In this document: positions 1 through 10,783 of the stretch, piece by piece | How the letters are laid out: each line of letters starts with the position of its first letter | How positions within the stretch are numbered: position 1 is the first letter of the stretch | Assembly: GCA_029964075.1 (NCBI GenBank) | Contig: CM057129.1 | Location: 24,543,430-24,607,429, forward strand | Source of the DNA: Patiria pectinifera | Taxonomy: Eukaryota; Echinodermata; Asteroidea; Valvatida; Asterinidae | Direction: 5' to 3' | Length of the DNA stretch: 64,000 nt | Made by a program: the position numbers and the translations under genes | Notes under the pieces: generated by a model | What the model was told of the DNA's origin: nothing | What the model saw: the letters and a program-made list of their open reading frames with translations, nothing else | Database searches by the model: none

Positions 1-390
1 GCTGAACAGCGCGACCGCAGTGAAGGGCGTAGAGGAGCACGTCAGCAGGTCAGCTACGGCCAAGTTGACGACGAAGACGTTGGTGCGTGTTTGGAGTTTC
101 CTTGACAAATTGACAGCCAGGAGGACCATGACATTACCCACAAAGCCAACGACGTTCACCAGACAGATGATAGTTGCCATGATGGCTCTCTGAGTGTAGT
201 CTTCAAATCGAAAGCCTTGATGAGGCCCTTCAGTCGTGGCTACAATCATTGCAGCAATTGTCATGTTCTCGTTGAGAAATTTGTTTGATGTCACGAAAGA
301 ATCGGTAGAATTTGCAGACATGGTGGAGAAGACTGTCTCACTGTTTGGTGTCATGGTGGACATCATCGTGGCAAATTTATCGGTTGTCAT
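1..390 (-). CDS. Rhodopsin-type GPCR, 5' part only (runs off the window)
   Basis: This is the first 130 codons of a class A G-protein-coupled receptor, a seven-helix plasma membrane protein. I translated the reverse complement from the ATG at 390 and the frame stays open to base 1. The product has a Ser/Thr/Met-rich extracellular N-terminus with NMT and NST glycosylation sites, then TM1 with the GN motif (VGFVGNVMVLLAV) and TM2 with the NLAVAD motif. The start was chosen because it sits in a good Kozak context (GCCACCATG) and an in-frame TGA lies upstream. It belongs to the same family as the receptors at 6539-7716, 20096-21280, 25425-26603, 50724-51905 and 57625-58779 but is the most divergent member, differing through the N-terminus and TM1. 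The ligand is unknown; family resemblance is to melatonin/Tre1/moody-like receptors. The remainder lies left of the window. Confidence 0.85.
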   Translation of the reverse strand, partial: MTTDKFATMMSTMTPNSETVFSTMSANSTDSFVTSNKFLNENMTIAAMIVATTEGPHQGFRFEDYTQRAIMATIICLVNVVGFVGNVMVLLAVNLSRKLQTRTNVFVVNLAVADLLTCSSTPFTAVALFS

Positions 391-845
391 GGTGGCTGAG
401 GAAACCAAAACCTCCAATTCGAAGGATAGATTATCTCAGCTATTTGAAGGCTAGAGATGGTATGTTCGTAGATCTTCTGCACTTATCTCTCAAGCACGTA
501 AGTTCCCTCTCCTTACCTAGATTTAGAATGGAATATTGACTCTACACATTTTTATGTTTTATATCGTCCTGGCCACATGGTAAACACACCCGAGGCCATC
601 TATCACCAGATCCTAGTATGGACCATAGTACGTCCTTCAGAGGGGGTGTCAGTCTTGTGATCCTACTGGAGGGGTTGAAAATTGGCGGGAAAACCCTGTG
701 TGCTTGTGCACATTTACATAGGCTTGTGTACAAATGCACTATAAACATTGGGATTATTTCGATCACCCCTGTGACCAAAATGGAATGTCCAATGGGGTTA
801 TGTCTGGGGTTATGTCTGGGGTTATGTCTGTTTGGGGCCTGAGAG
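391..845. other. 5' flank of the partial GPCR; no gene seen
   Basis: This is non-coding DNA upstream of the minus-strand receptor. It contains three tandem copies of a 13-bp unit (GGTTATGTCTGGG) at about 797-836, just before a transposable element. The short reading frames here are not supported by any family resemblance. Bases 837-845 are the left target-site duplication of the element that follows. Confidence 0.5.
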
Positions 846-1359
846 CAACCTCGTCCCCAGGGTGTCGAGCAGTACGCGCCCACCACTACCTGCTCTCTCA
901 CCCTGGTATTGGATCATTTGCATGTGCAAGATTTTTGCACACGTATGCAAATGAGGAACAGTCTGGTGCCTGGATATGCGGTACACATTAGCGTTTGTTT
1001 TTGTATGCGGTGTCTGGGGTAAAAACAGAGTCAATTCGTAGCAGCGCGAGCACGGCGTGAGTTACGAAAACACGATTTTTGAAATCAAACTGTTACGATC
1101 TTATCGAGGCAACATGCAGCATCATATTTCATATTAATATGAGCAAATTGGAGAGGAAATTAGTATTTTCGAGATGGCGTGGACGAATGATCGCGAAAAC
1201 ACGTACTGCACGTTGTGAATATATAGCACCAAGTACACGATAAAAATCCATTACTAGCCAATTGCGGTATCCAATCAGGATACAGGAAGAAAGTTTCCTA
1301 TCCAGGGTTTACTATTGGAAACACGGTTGGAAATAAAGTAAGCACTGGGGACGAGGTTG
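846..1359. mobile_element. Non-autonomous DNA transposon (MITE), 9-bp target duplication
   Basis: The 514-bp element begins CAACCTCGTCCCCAG and ends in its reverse complement (CTGGGGACGAGGTTG). It is flanked by a perfect 9-bp direct repeat, GCCTGAGAG, at 837-845 and 1360-1368. It has no transposase. A 9-bp duplication is what Mutator-like transposases make, but the superfamily is inferred from that length alone. A second copy lies at 48849-49332 with its own 9-bp duplication. Confidence 0.85.
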
Positions 1360-1368
1360 GCCTGAGAG

Positions 1369-2440
1369 ATACTCCAGACATGCCAGAGGTTAATCAGGGT
1401 GATTGTGAGGGTCGGGTGGATCAAATTACAAGTTGTGAAGTTGACATTCCATACAGTCACTGGATAGTAAACATTAAAGGTGCTCGCTCCAGCAAGAGGA
1501 ATGTTTAGCCCTACCCATGCGTGTGTGTCGGTGCCTAGGTGCGTGTGTGTGTCAAGTTTGGATGTTTTTACAGTGTCAAATGAAAATAATACACACTCTA
1601 TCGTTTGATCTGCATCCGGTCTTATGGGGAAGTTCTGCTATGATATTCGGCTCAAAATGAGGAATAACTTATCAGGATAAACGTCATTGCTCGGCCAAAG
1701 AAAATATTTCCTCAAGAAATAAAAATGCAAAGTTCAAAAATTTGAAATGTTTAATTTGCCTCCACAGAAGGAATTATCCCCCGCGTTAAATTGATGTTAA
1801 ATTTTAACTCGTACAAAAACGTGCTTTATCGATGCTTCGAGATGTAAGTCTATGGCTTAAACCCCATACAATAATCAACTTGAAGAACCAGCATACATGT
1901 ATGAATAGACACAACTTGAAATACGAATGGGCATGCCACGAAATGTCTGTCGCTTTCGATGTGAACAACTGGTAAGACATTATAGGTTTCAACCAGAACT
2001 TTAAAATACCGGTAGTATATATAATAAGTACACAATCCAAAATATGTTCTTTTCTAGCATTTCATGTCGTTACATATACCCCTTTAACTATTATTGTTTA
2101 ATGGGAAATGCCCTTTCAATACAATCTCCTAATATTTTATAGTTCAACCGTCTCGTCACACCCGGATATGGTTGGCAAAGCTCGGGTAAGCAATGCGGAA
2201 GTTTTGGTGGTAAAATGCTTACAGCTAGACCTTTGACACGGTTACTAACCCTAGGTCGAGTTCATTGTATTTATCAGACTGTCGGATTGGTTTTACGAGC
2301 AATTGTCTTTTTATACATCATGAATAAGTGCATTCCCGGAGTAGAGGACAGACGAGACCCGTCGAGTTTAGAAAAAAAACCTCGAGTGGTATACTATAAG
2401 TTCTAAGTTGCAAACAGCTATATTCCCTTTGCACCAGTTT
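1369..2440. other. Intergenic stretch; nothing recognised
   Basis: About 1.07 kb of AT-leaning unique-looking DNA. The open frames are short, overlap on both strands and resemble nothing I know. I see no RNA gene, array or element end here. Confidence 0.4.
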
Positions 2441-3242
2441 CTCAAAAGTGGGGGGGGGGGGGACATACCTTGATCAGAACTAATGCGAGCGCGAAGCGCG
2501 AAGCCCTTACGGCGTGGGGGTTCGGGGCCCGCTTAAGGGCCCCAAAAAAATTGGATTCTAAATGTTCTGTGGTGTGATCTGAAGCAATTTCTTACCACTT
2601 TCCTCCATGCTTTAACTAATATTTTCTTTGCATCAGCTATCGGTATTTTGAGATATAGGCGTGGGGTTCGGGGCCCGCTTAAGGGCCCCGAAAAAATTGG
2701 ATTCTCGATGCTCTGTCGTGTGATCTGAGGCAATTTCTTACCACTTTAACCAATAATTATCTTAGCACAAAAGATAATAATTTAAACATAATTTTCGAGG
2801 TTTTCTCAGCTAAAGGCATAAGAAAAAAATTTGAACATTGTTGTCGAGGTTGGAGTCATTGAATCAGCTAACAGAATCCTGAGCTATATAGGCGTGGGGT
2901 TCGGGGCTCGCTTAAGGGCCCCGAAAATTTTGGATTCTAAATGCTCTGCGGTGCTATCTGACGCAATTTCTGACCACTTTAACCAATATTTTCTAAGCAA
3001 AAGATACATATAATAGGGCCCTGTAAATGAGACACAAGTTCAAAAATCGGGGGGGGGGAGATTTGATATTGTGTCCCCCATCCTTCAAAAAGTGGGGGGG
3101 GGGACCCCCCCAGGATTGACGCCCATGGCGTCATGTAGATCAATGATAATTTTTTTAGGAACTCAAAATCTCAGTGGGGGCGACTGGGGGGGCGACAAGG
3201 TTTCATGGGGGGGCTGTCGCCCCCCGTGGCTACGCCACTGAT
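2441..3242. repeat. Degenerate tandem repeat with a transposon-like end
   Basis: The phrase GGCGTGGGGTTCGGGGC, followed by CGCTTAAGGGCCCC, occurs three times, at about 2512, 2659 and 2891, each followed by related sequence reading GGATTCTAAATGCTCTG. Spacing is uneven (about 148 and 232 bp). G-tracts of 9 or more lie at 2451, 3050 and 3095. The block ends at about 3240 with GTGGCTACGCCACTG, whose reverse complement CAGTGGCGTAGCCAC looks like a hAT-type element end, but I could not find its partner end, so the element limits are unresolved. Confidence 0.55.
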
Positions 3243-3689
3243 TTCAAGGAATTTTAATTGGTCTATTATTATTAGTTTAGTTTATATGAATGGAGGAAAA
3301 AGTTTATGCTTGGCCGATTCGCGTGATATCGCTGACTGAAACTGTGTGACCCACGGACCACCTGTCTATAATACGTGTTCCGTGGTGTGAGCGAGCAGTG
3401 CAGTGGGTGTTAATACGCATTTTAGATTATCATTATGCGCTATGTCACGCCGGTTGTCAGCTTACTGGTCTGCGGTCGCCGGTCGAAGGGTCGTTTCTCA
3501 AAGTGGTCGTCATGTGGATCATTCACGACTATTTAGATTTAGATCAATGATAATTTTTTTAGAAACTTAAAATCTCAGAGGGCGACAAGGTTTCATGGGG
3601 GGCGGTCTTTACCCCGATTCTGCCACTACTTTGCACAGAGCGTCATCACTGAGGAGAGGTTTCTTTACTTAAATTAGAAGATGAAATTC
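3243..3689. other. Intergenic stretch with a repeat fragment
   Basis: Mostly unrecognised. At about 3540-3625 the phrase from 3140-3230 recurs in degraded form (GGGCGACAAGGTTTCATGGG), so it is a second, decayed copy of the same repeat end. No gene seen. Confidence 0.4.
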
Positions 3690-5170
3690 GCTCGTACTAC
3701 CCGCCCTGCAAACAGGACGCTGGGAAGGGCTTACGAATTCACGCTCTGATTGGATAGTCAACACGCGCGGTGTCGACCCTAGAAGGTTTTAAGCGGCCGT
3801 TAGAACTGGGTCATACATCACTCTTGTTTTCCCATTCATAAATGCCCTTTTTCGTTGAAAAGCGTAATAATGTTGGAAAATATGTAAAACGTATCTGTTT
3901 TGCAAATGTTCAACTACCGTCAGTTGCTCAGGCTGCGTTTCGAATTCACCGTAGGCCCTAAGGGCATTCGTTCGCTCGTACCCCCGCCCTGCAAACAGGG
4001 CGCTGGGAACTTTCTCATTGTGAGTGCGTTCGATTATTTCCCCCATCTTATTCGCGCCTGGCTCCTCGCGTGAAGACAGACATGCGCAGTGGAGCTAAAT
4101 TATCGAATGGTTTCGGGTAAATTTCGTGCAAGAGCTGGAAACATGAGTGTCGCCAGGATTTTTTCTAGAGGGGGGCAAAACATATTTTCCCCAAAAAAAT
4201 CCTGAGTTTCTCAATATATTCTCGATTTATCAATTTTAGAGGGCAAATTTCCCCCTTTTTGCTTTTCCGGGGGGCCGAGGAAGTGCGCCCCTTGCCCCCC
4301 ATTGCCCCCCTCGCAACGGCCATGGCTGGAAAGTTGAATTGTGACATGACACAGGCTGCATCCGAATCAATTACCTGTCTAGAGCACGTCCACGCCCAGT
4401 GAAATTACGCGGGGACGCGCCGACAATAATTCGTAGCCGTAGCTCCGTGCCATACTCCGTGGAAGCCGGTTTCGGACACGGCCTGAGCTAGCTGAGCTGA
4501 GGCGCCCGCCGGACGTTGCATGGCCTTATGGGATACGTACCAAAGTAACCGGCTCGGCAAGTCGGTTACTTGGGCCAGGCTCGAGTAAGCGTGAGAAGTC
4601 ACGTGAGAGGTAAATCGAACGCTGTCGCGCCTGCACGAGTAAGCGCGGGGGAAGTAATTGAACGCACTGATAGAAATGCATAGATTCCATACCGGATGTG
4701 GCTTCTTTTTCATTGTGGACCATGTGGACAAATTTTGAGCTTCGAATAATATGCATTTCTACCCTTCGTGAATTCGAAACGGAGCCTGAGCAACTGAAGG
4801 GAGTTTACAAAACAGATAAGTTTTACAGATTTTCCTACATTACGCTTTTCAACGAAAAAGGGGCATTTATGTTTAAAACCTTGTAGGGTCGTGGCCGTGA
4901 TTGCTGGTCACAGGTCACGCAAAATCTATCCAATCAGAGCATGAATTCATCAGCCCTTCCCAGCGTCCTATTTGCAGGGCGGGGGGTACGAGCGAATATT
5001 ATTCGACGCTCAAAATGTGTCCACATGGTCCGCAATGAAAAAGAAATCACATCAGGTATGGAATGTATGGATTTCTATGATATAGTTTTCATTTTGCACG
5101 CATCGGCTAACCGCGGTCTTAAACAGCTGCACCCTGTTTGCTGGGCGGTGGGTACGAGCGAAGAGATGAA
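3690..5170. repeat. Inverted-repeat block of a dispersed element family
   Basis: The stretch at about 3690-3970 reappears inverted at about 4760-4995. Both arms carry GCCCTGCAAACAGGACGCTGGGA or its variants, a CTCTGATTGGAT phrase and a GTTGCTCAGGCTGC/GCCTGAGCAAC phrase. Further copies of the signature lie at 3972-4009, 18467-18513, 48422-48457 and, inverted, 49350-49388. The sequence around a CATGGTCCGCAATGAAA phrase is likewise inverted between about 4682-4745 and 5000-5100. No transposase frame is visible, so this is a non-autonomous or decayed element. The region 4405-4640 inside it is GC-rich and unrecognised. Confidence 0.65.
4143..4330. mobile_element. MITE fragment, family of the element at 10502-10783
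   Basis: GTCGCCAGGATTTTTTCTAG at the left and the run of C/T-rich sequence after it match, in inverted orientation, the right half of the 282-bp element at 10502-10783. The copy sits between the arms of the surrounding inverted repeat and is decayed. No target duplication was found. Confidence 0.5.
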
Positions 5171-5489
5171 AGTACAAAGTGTCTATACTCCTGCATATCA
5201 CAGAGGAACATATGTCCCGAGTGAGGGCGCTCTATGCAAGGGCACTTTTTAAGGGCGTTTGTGACCTTTAAAGTTACGTTGCCGTGCTCTTCAACAAATT
5301 TGATTTGTTTTCTCTTCTACTTAATAAATGCACAACTTGTATGTTTTATTCCAACCAAAAACCTCACTCCCCCAACCCCCTCTTTTTTTGGACGTTTGCA
5401 AACCTCTGGGCACAAACAAATAAGTTTGGCGAGCAGGCCAGCTATCGATACACCGATTGCTGTAGGGCGGGAAACGGGGAATTGAAAAT
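5171..5489. other. Intergenic stretch; nothing recognised
   Basis: A pyrimidine-rich stretch without any frame I recognise. The short ORFs overlap on both strands. Confidence 0.35.
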
Positions 5490-5755
5490 TATCCCCCCCC
5501 CCCTGGAAAAGTAAAACTAAAAAGGAAAGGGGAAAAAAAAGAAAAAACAAAAAGGAAAAAGAGGTGTGAAGTACTTGCTATTAATCTAATACACGTTTAA
5601 CAAAATGGGCGTCTGCAGGGTGTCAAGGGGTGGGGTGGGCAAATGTCCCCAGCCGCCCACCCTCGAAGACAAATGATAAATTGAGAATATGCTAGCGAAA
5701 GTAAACGGATTTTTTTTGGGGGGTGCTTCCCAGAAAAATCCTGACGACGCCCATG
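5490..5755. mobile_element. MITE, decayed copy related to 10502-10783
   Basis: It contains the C-tract followed by TGGAAAAG, an A/G-rich tract ending AAAGAGG, and a right end reading AATCCTGACGACGCCCATG. All three landmarks occur in the same order in the 282-bp element at 10502-10783. The left end and the target duplication are not clear. Confidence 0.5.
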
Positions 5756-6538
5756 CATGGTTACGCCGCTGAGGAGGAGGGAGAAAAATCACAATAGACC
5801 CACATGAATTAGACTTTGATGTACATGTATATTGATGTTACGTTGATAATGATGACCTTTACATTTCAGTAAACGAGAACACAAAATCGCAGTAGCTTTT
5901 ACTCTAAAAAGATTATAAAATTTAACCTTAAGTCCATCTTAAAGATAACATGTGATACATTATAACATTGATATAATTATAAAGGTAAACATACATGCAA
6001 AGATGGAAATTACATTATCTAATTACACTGTAATACATTCACTGACGAAATTGTAAATTCATATACAATTGTCTCGGATACATGCTAAATATAAAGGTTC
6101 GTCACTTGCCATGTGCACTTTTAAGCTTCGGCATACAAACACACGGATTCTTTTTTATTTAAGATTATTGAAAAAAATATCTGCAAATAAATGCCAGTTG
6201 GCGTTTTTTTTTCTTCACACGAGACGTACATGCTATATCATTAATACTTAATACATCCAAAAAAGAATTCGGTTAAACTACCAAAAAAGTCATTCGTTTT
6301 GAATCGTTTCATAAAACTGACAGAAATAATGCAGAGGAAATCGTTGATTTAAAACAAAACACTTCAAAAACATTTCAGTCATTTACGGGGAAGTTTTAAT
6401 CTGCAGAATCTATTTTTTTTTTTCGTGTGTCTTCACCCCCCTTACTTCATTCAGTATATATACTGACTTCATTCAGTCAGTTAAGAGATGTTCTCGCTCT
6501 CGCGCTCCGTATGCTATGAAAAACACCTGTGGAGCATC
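5756..6538. other. Conserved 3' flank of the receptor family (A1 copy)
   Basis: This non-coding stretch is downstream of the minus-strand receptor A1. Its landmarks (GAGGGAGAAAAATCACAAT, TGTACATGTATATTGATGTTA, TCATAAAACTGACAGAAA, TAATCTGCAGAATCTATTT) recur in the same order downstream of B1 (19627-20095), A2 (24713-25424), B2 (50268-50723) and C (56030-57624). The flank therefore duplicates with the gene. It diverges from the A2 flank right after the stop codon, so the near-identical duplication starts at or inside the gene. Confidence 0.65.
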
Positions 6539-7716
6539 TTATCTAGATCTGATCTTACGGAGGCATCCAGAAGGTTCAGGGATCATGTGGTACCGGCACC
6601 GCAACATGTGACGGAACACCTCCTTGAAGTGTGGGTGTTTGGCCCCGTAGATGATCGGGTTGATAGCGCTGTTGACGATGGTGATCATCCCGGTCCATGG
6701 AATGGCTGGCTGGCTGGATGATATCATCAGGGTGATGGCGAAGGGAGCCAGGCAAGCAACAAAGGCACAGACCACGTAGAACAGGTTCTTAGTGATTTCC
6801 ACCTGTCGCTTACTGAAGCTGGCCGGTGGGTTCCTGGGGAGTCGCTTGGTGCTGGCGGTAGCGGAGTTTGATGTCTCGACTAGCTCCACATCGTTACCCG
6901 ACAACTTCTTCATGTGGCCGGTGATGTGGCGGTAAATCTTGATGTAGCACACCACAAGGACGATCAGAGGAATTGGGAATCCAAGGGCAGTGCCCACGCG
7001 GCTAAAGAGTTTGCTGGTTTCCAAGGAGTTGTCTTGGTTACAGGTCTTGTATTTCTCCGAATATCCAAACATCCCGATCCCGACAAAGGGTAAACTACAG
7101 AGCAGAGCTGGGTAAACCCATGTGAAGACCACCATAGCTGCAATCTTCTTAGGTGTGTAGATGGAGCGGTACGTAGCACTCGTCTTGGTGATGAGGACAT
7201 ACCGATTAATGGCAATGGCTGCCAAGTTCATGATACTTCCATGAGACTAAGAAAGTAAAGACCGCCCATGAAGGAACAAAGTAGAGGAGGTAATTCGGGA
7301 GGCCATCCACCCAAGCTGAACAGAGCCACTGCTGTGAACGGAATAGCACAGCAATTAAGTAAGTCAGCTACGGCCAAGTTGACGACAAATGCATTGATGC
7401 GACTTTGGAGTTTCCTTGACAGAATGACAGCCAGGATGACCATGAAGTTCCCAGCGAAGCCAACGACTGCCACGAGGCAGTAGACGCAGCCGATGATGAT
7501 CCGCTGTACGGGGTCTTCAAAGCGAAATTCGCCACCGTCACCTTGTGTCGTGGACTTCATCAATGACGCAGATGTCATGCTTGTAGTGACACTAGTTGCC
7601 TCAACTGCGTCAGTCCTGATATCAGACGACAGAAAATCGGACATGGTGCTAACGACTGTCATGTTTTCTGGTACCATTGTCGTGGCCATTTCGCTTGCCA
7701 CAGTGAACATATCCAT
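6539..7716 (-). pseudogene. Rhodopsin-type GPCR A1, broken by a 1-bp frameshift
   Basis: This copy is nearly identical to the intact receptor A2 at 25425-26603 but reads as two overlapping frames, 7228-7716 (N-terminus to TM3) and 6539-7231 (TM3 to the C-terminus). At about 7237-7241 it has one base fewer than A2 (CTTCCATGAG against CTTCCCGCGAG on the plus strand), which breaks the frame at the start of TM3's second half. Everything else seen in A2 is still present: GN in TM1, NLAVAD in TM2, NRY, the CLAP motif in TM6 and NPIIY in TM7. I see no other damage, so it is either a very recent pseudogene or carries a sequencing error. It forms the left end of duplication unit 1. Confidence 0.85.
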
Positions 7717-8224
7717 CTCTTGATGGTGAGATCAGTGGATGCTGCTACAGTGACTGTTCGTCGTTGAATGTGGGTGATTCAGAGCAACCGTCTTGTATTT
7801 CAGCAACCATCCTGTCAAAAGCAGGAAATGAAATGGATGAAAGCAACTGTACAGAAGATAGAGTCTTGTGTCAATGTGAAGTAAATCCATACGGCAGGAC
7901 ATGCCCTTTTTAACTTCATGTGGGGTGGATCCACGACTAAACTGTACCGACAGTTTAACTCGACCATTGTGCTTGACATTATCGCCATGACTTTCATGAA
8001 TTCGGCAACAAGTCATAGGATTCAAAGCCAATTACAGATTTTGCTTGCCCTCGTTAATGGCACTTTCGAGAAAAATGCGCAATCGCAAGATCGTTTAAAA
8101 AGAGCTAGATAAAAACATTAACATTATTGTAACTTGTGCAATTTTCATGTAGTTACTACGCAAAGGAATTTCAGAATCAGTGTGCAAAGTGTTCGTCCTG
8201 ATATCTCATAATTTGAGCCTTTAG
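7717..8224. other. Conserved 5' flank of receptor A1
   Basis: About 500 bp upstream of the receptor, presumably holding its promoter, though I see no TATA box I would call. It aligns with the 5' flanks of B1 (21281-22110), A2 (26604-27112) and C (58811-59520) by shared phrases such as GATGGTGAGATCAGTGGAT and GTGATTCAGAGCAACCGTC. The homology to the B1 flank breaks at about 8220 and resumes at about 13888, which marks an insertion. Confidence 0.6.
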
Positions 8225-8264
8225 TACGAAGCAGAATTGGAGTCAAAAAGATTGAAAGGCATAT

Positions 8265-8560
8265 TTTGAAAAACGGAATATATTTTTTGTTACTCGAACG
8301 TGTATTTTTAAAGATCAACGTGTGTTTAAATAAACGGAAAGCAAGGGGATTCATTTCTTTTTTAATCGAACGTGTCTTTTTACTGTTCGAGAAAAACAGA
8401 ATGTATTTTGAAAAGTCGAACAGGTATCTTAGCAACCCAAATGCATTTTTAAAAAACAAGGTGTATTTTAAAAAACCGAAGGTGCAATTTTACGAATCGA
8501 ATGCTTTTTCCAAAACGGAATGCATTTTCAAAAACTGAACGTGCATCTTTTACGAATCGA
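8265..8560. repeat. Degenerate A/T-rich minisatellite in the left arm of the composite element
   Basis: A loose series of units of about 27-30 bp alternates GAACGTGTATTTTTAAA-like and CGAATGCATTTTC-like phrases. Open frames on both strands are a by-product of the repeat. An inverted, diverged version lies at 13680-13860, and the unit 2 copies at 27153-27450 and 43630-43790. Confidence 0.6.
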
Positions 8561-8782
8561 ATGATTTTTTTTCTGCATTAAAACATCGGCTGGTTTCGAA
8601 TTCATGCATTTGACATTTGAAAATGCATTCGAAGCGTTCAACGCATTCAGGTTTTGACGTACGTTCGGCGATGAAAAACACGTGATTTTTTTTTTACTGT
8701 GTTCGGGCCCGGTTTCCACGAGTATCCGAAGTACACCCGAATCTTTTTTTCGGAGGGTGTTCGGCAAATCTCCGGTTTTCGA

Positions 8783-9036
8783 GCCAACTCGGACCCGAAC
8801 CAAGTTGGAACAAAACCAAGTTGGACTCAGACCAAGTTGGACCCAGACCAAGTTGGACCCAGACCAACCCGAACCCAGGCCGACCCAGAGGCAACCAACT
8901 CGAACCCAACCATGACCAACTCGGACCCAAACCAACTCGGATCCAGACCGACTCGGACCCATACCAAGGCGGACTAAGACCAAGTCGGACCAGACCAAGG
9001 TGGATCCAGACGAAGTTGGACCCAACCAACTTGGAA
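8783..9036. repeat. 16-bp minisatellite (ACCAAGTTGGACCCAG)
   Basis: About sixteen degenerate copies of a 16-bp unit, with variants such as ACCAACTCGGACCCAA. The proteins predicted through it on both strands are repeat artefacts. Related arrays are at 11556-11731, 27670-27924 and 30171-30346, each preceded by the same 130-bp leader that contains GTGTTCGGGCCCGGTTTCC. Confidence 0.8.
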
Positions 9037-9933
9037 TAAACCACGACTAAATGTTTTGATAATGTTAACTGTCTAGCAGGCGCGGATCCGGGGGGGAAAC
9101 AGCTGTGTCAAAAAAGAAAAAATCATAGAAATTCTTTAAAAATAATGCTAATTCTGTTCAAATTCCATGCGATCTGGGCCTGTCATGCTAGTCGGCATCA
9201 TTTTGTTTTAAAGACATAGGCCTAGGCCTATACGTGCATGACTGACCCGGCAATGGCACTGAACAAAAGATGACTTTACTATTCGAATAATTTTTGTAAC
9301 CTTTATATGCAAAATCTGATTGAATTATGTCTGCCTTGGCTTAACGCCCACCGAAATGTTTCTATTCTTTTTCTTTTTAAAGTGAAACCGAAAAGATGGC
9401 TTATGCTAACTTACTGCACAACCGGCCGATTGACCTTCATAAATTATCAAACAAAGAACTGCAGCAAAGCCATAGCAAAACACAACAGCTACAGGACGAT
9501 ATCCGAGACGGACGAAAATGGAGAACTTCACGGAGGGATGGAATCGACTGTATCATCCAATGAATGGAACATGCGATATGATAGGCATCTGAGTGACTGA
9601 CCTAATCAAGTACGATGTGGAACTGTTAACATTGATTGATTTTGCTTTTGGAAAGAAGCTGTGGAGTTCAACGCAAGTATTTTTATGAGCTCCCAAGATG
9701 ACTGTCACATTATTGACGTTTGTGTAGTGAAGAAAGCAATGAGTACTTTTACGGTTTGAAATTATATTGTGTACACCGTTATAAGATTACTAGCTATAGC
9801 CATTAATACACCATCATATTCGCTCACAAAACGATTCCCATTACACTTACAAGTAATTATATTTATTTTCAGAAGTATAGCTAAACATTTAATTATAAAC
9901 AAGACCGTGCGAAGCTTGAATTATTCTTTGGTA
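9037..9933. other. Non-coding interior of the composite element
   Basis: After the array, CAGGCGCGGATCCGGGGG at about 9079 looks like a hAT-type element end, but no partner is clear. The rest is AT-rich. The 97-codon frame at 9307-9600 is preserved in unit 2 with several amino acid changes but resembles nothing I know, so I do not call it a gene. Confidence 0.4.
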
Positions 9934-10413
9934 TGAAGCCCGGGAAGGGACAGGGTGGAATTTTTTTTTGGCATTTGCTAATCCGTTCGCACGAATTACT
10001 AATTCGTTTGCACGAATTAGTAACTCGTTCGCACGAGTTAGTAATTCGTTCGCTCGAATTAGTAATTCGTTCGAACGAATTACTAATTCGTGCGAACGAA
10101 TTACTCATTCGTGCGAACGAATTACTCATTCGTGCGAACGAATTAGCGAACTCCAGTAATTCGTTCGCACGAATTACTAATTCGTTCCCACGAATTACGA
10201 ATAGGAATTCGTGCGAACGAATTACTAATTCGTTCGAACGAATTACTAATTCGTTCGAACGAATTACTTATTCGTTCCCACGAATTACTAATTCGTTCCC
10301 ACGAATTACTAATTCGTTCCCACGAATTAGTAATTCGTGCGAACGAATTAGGAATTCGTGCGAACGAATTAGCAAATGCCAAAAAAAATCCACCCTGTCC
10401 CTTCCCGGGCTTC
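9934..10413. mobile_element. MITE with TA target duplication and a 22-bp palindromic array
   Basis: The 480-bp element has inverted ends of at least 40 bp starting TGAAGCCCGGGAAGGGAC and continuing through TTTGGCATTTGCTAA, and is flanked by TA on both sides (9932-9933, 10414-10415). A TA duplication fits the Tc1/mariner superfamily. The interior is an array of 22-bp units such as ATTCGTGCGAACGAATTACT, whose core TTCGTTCGAACGAA is itself a palindrome, arranged in both orientations. There is no transposase. The unit 2 copy at 28822-29323 has exactly one extra unit. Confidence 0.85.
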
Positions 10414-10501
10414 ATACTATGGCAACATTAGTATAGTACTATTTTGGTTTGTGATTCATCTCCTTTCACACAATTTCACAACAGTTGAACGATGTCATTC
10501 C

Positions 10502-10783
10502 CATGGGCGTCGCGAGGGGGGTGGGGGGCAAGGGGGGGGCACTTCCCCCCCCCCCCTGGAAAAGCAACAAAACAAAACAAAAAAGGAAGAAAAAGAAAAG
10601 TAAAAGAAAAGAAAAGAAAAAGAGGCGCGAAGACAAAGTGGTGTACATTTAATGAGTTGGGGGGTGCAAAATGTCCCTGCCCCCCTCTAAAACTGATAAG
10701 TCAAGAATGTGTTGAGAAATACAAGCATTTTTGGCAAAAACAAATTTTGCCCTCCTCTAGAAAAAATCCTGGCGACGCCCATG
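10502..10783. mobile_element. hAT-like MITE, 8-bp target duplication
   Basis: The 282-bp element has inverted ends CATGGGCGTCGC and GCGACGCCCATG and a perfect 8-bp direct repeat GTCATTCC at 10494-10501 and 10784-10791. Eight-base duplications fit hAT (or P-type) transposition. Inside are long C and A/G tracts. Unit 2 keeps only its right quarter (29326-29399), so unit 1 shows the older state. Related fragments are at 4143-4330 and 5490-5755. Confidence 0.85.

Noticed and set aside
542-901. A 119-codon minus-strand frame with RHNP repeats
   Set aside because: It spans three copies of a 13-bp repeat and the end of a MITE, so it is not a gene.
8528-9044. Proline- or glycine/tryptophan-rich frames over the 16-bp array
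   Set aside because: These are repeat artefacts, open on both strands, with no domain.
9933-10436. A 167-codon frame with repeated NSFERIT/ELLIRAN-like units
   Set aside because: It is a translation of the 22-bp palindromic array; both strands give equivalent peptides.
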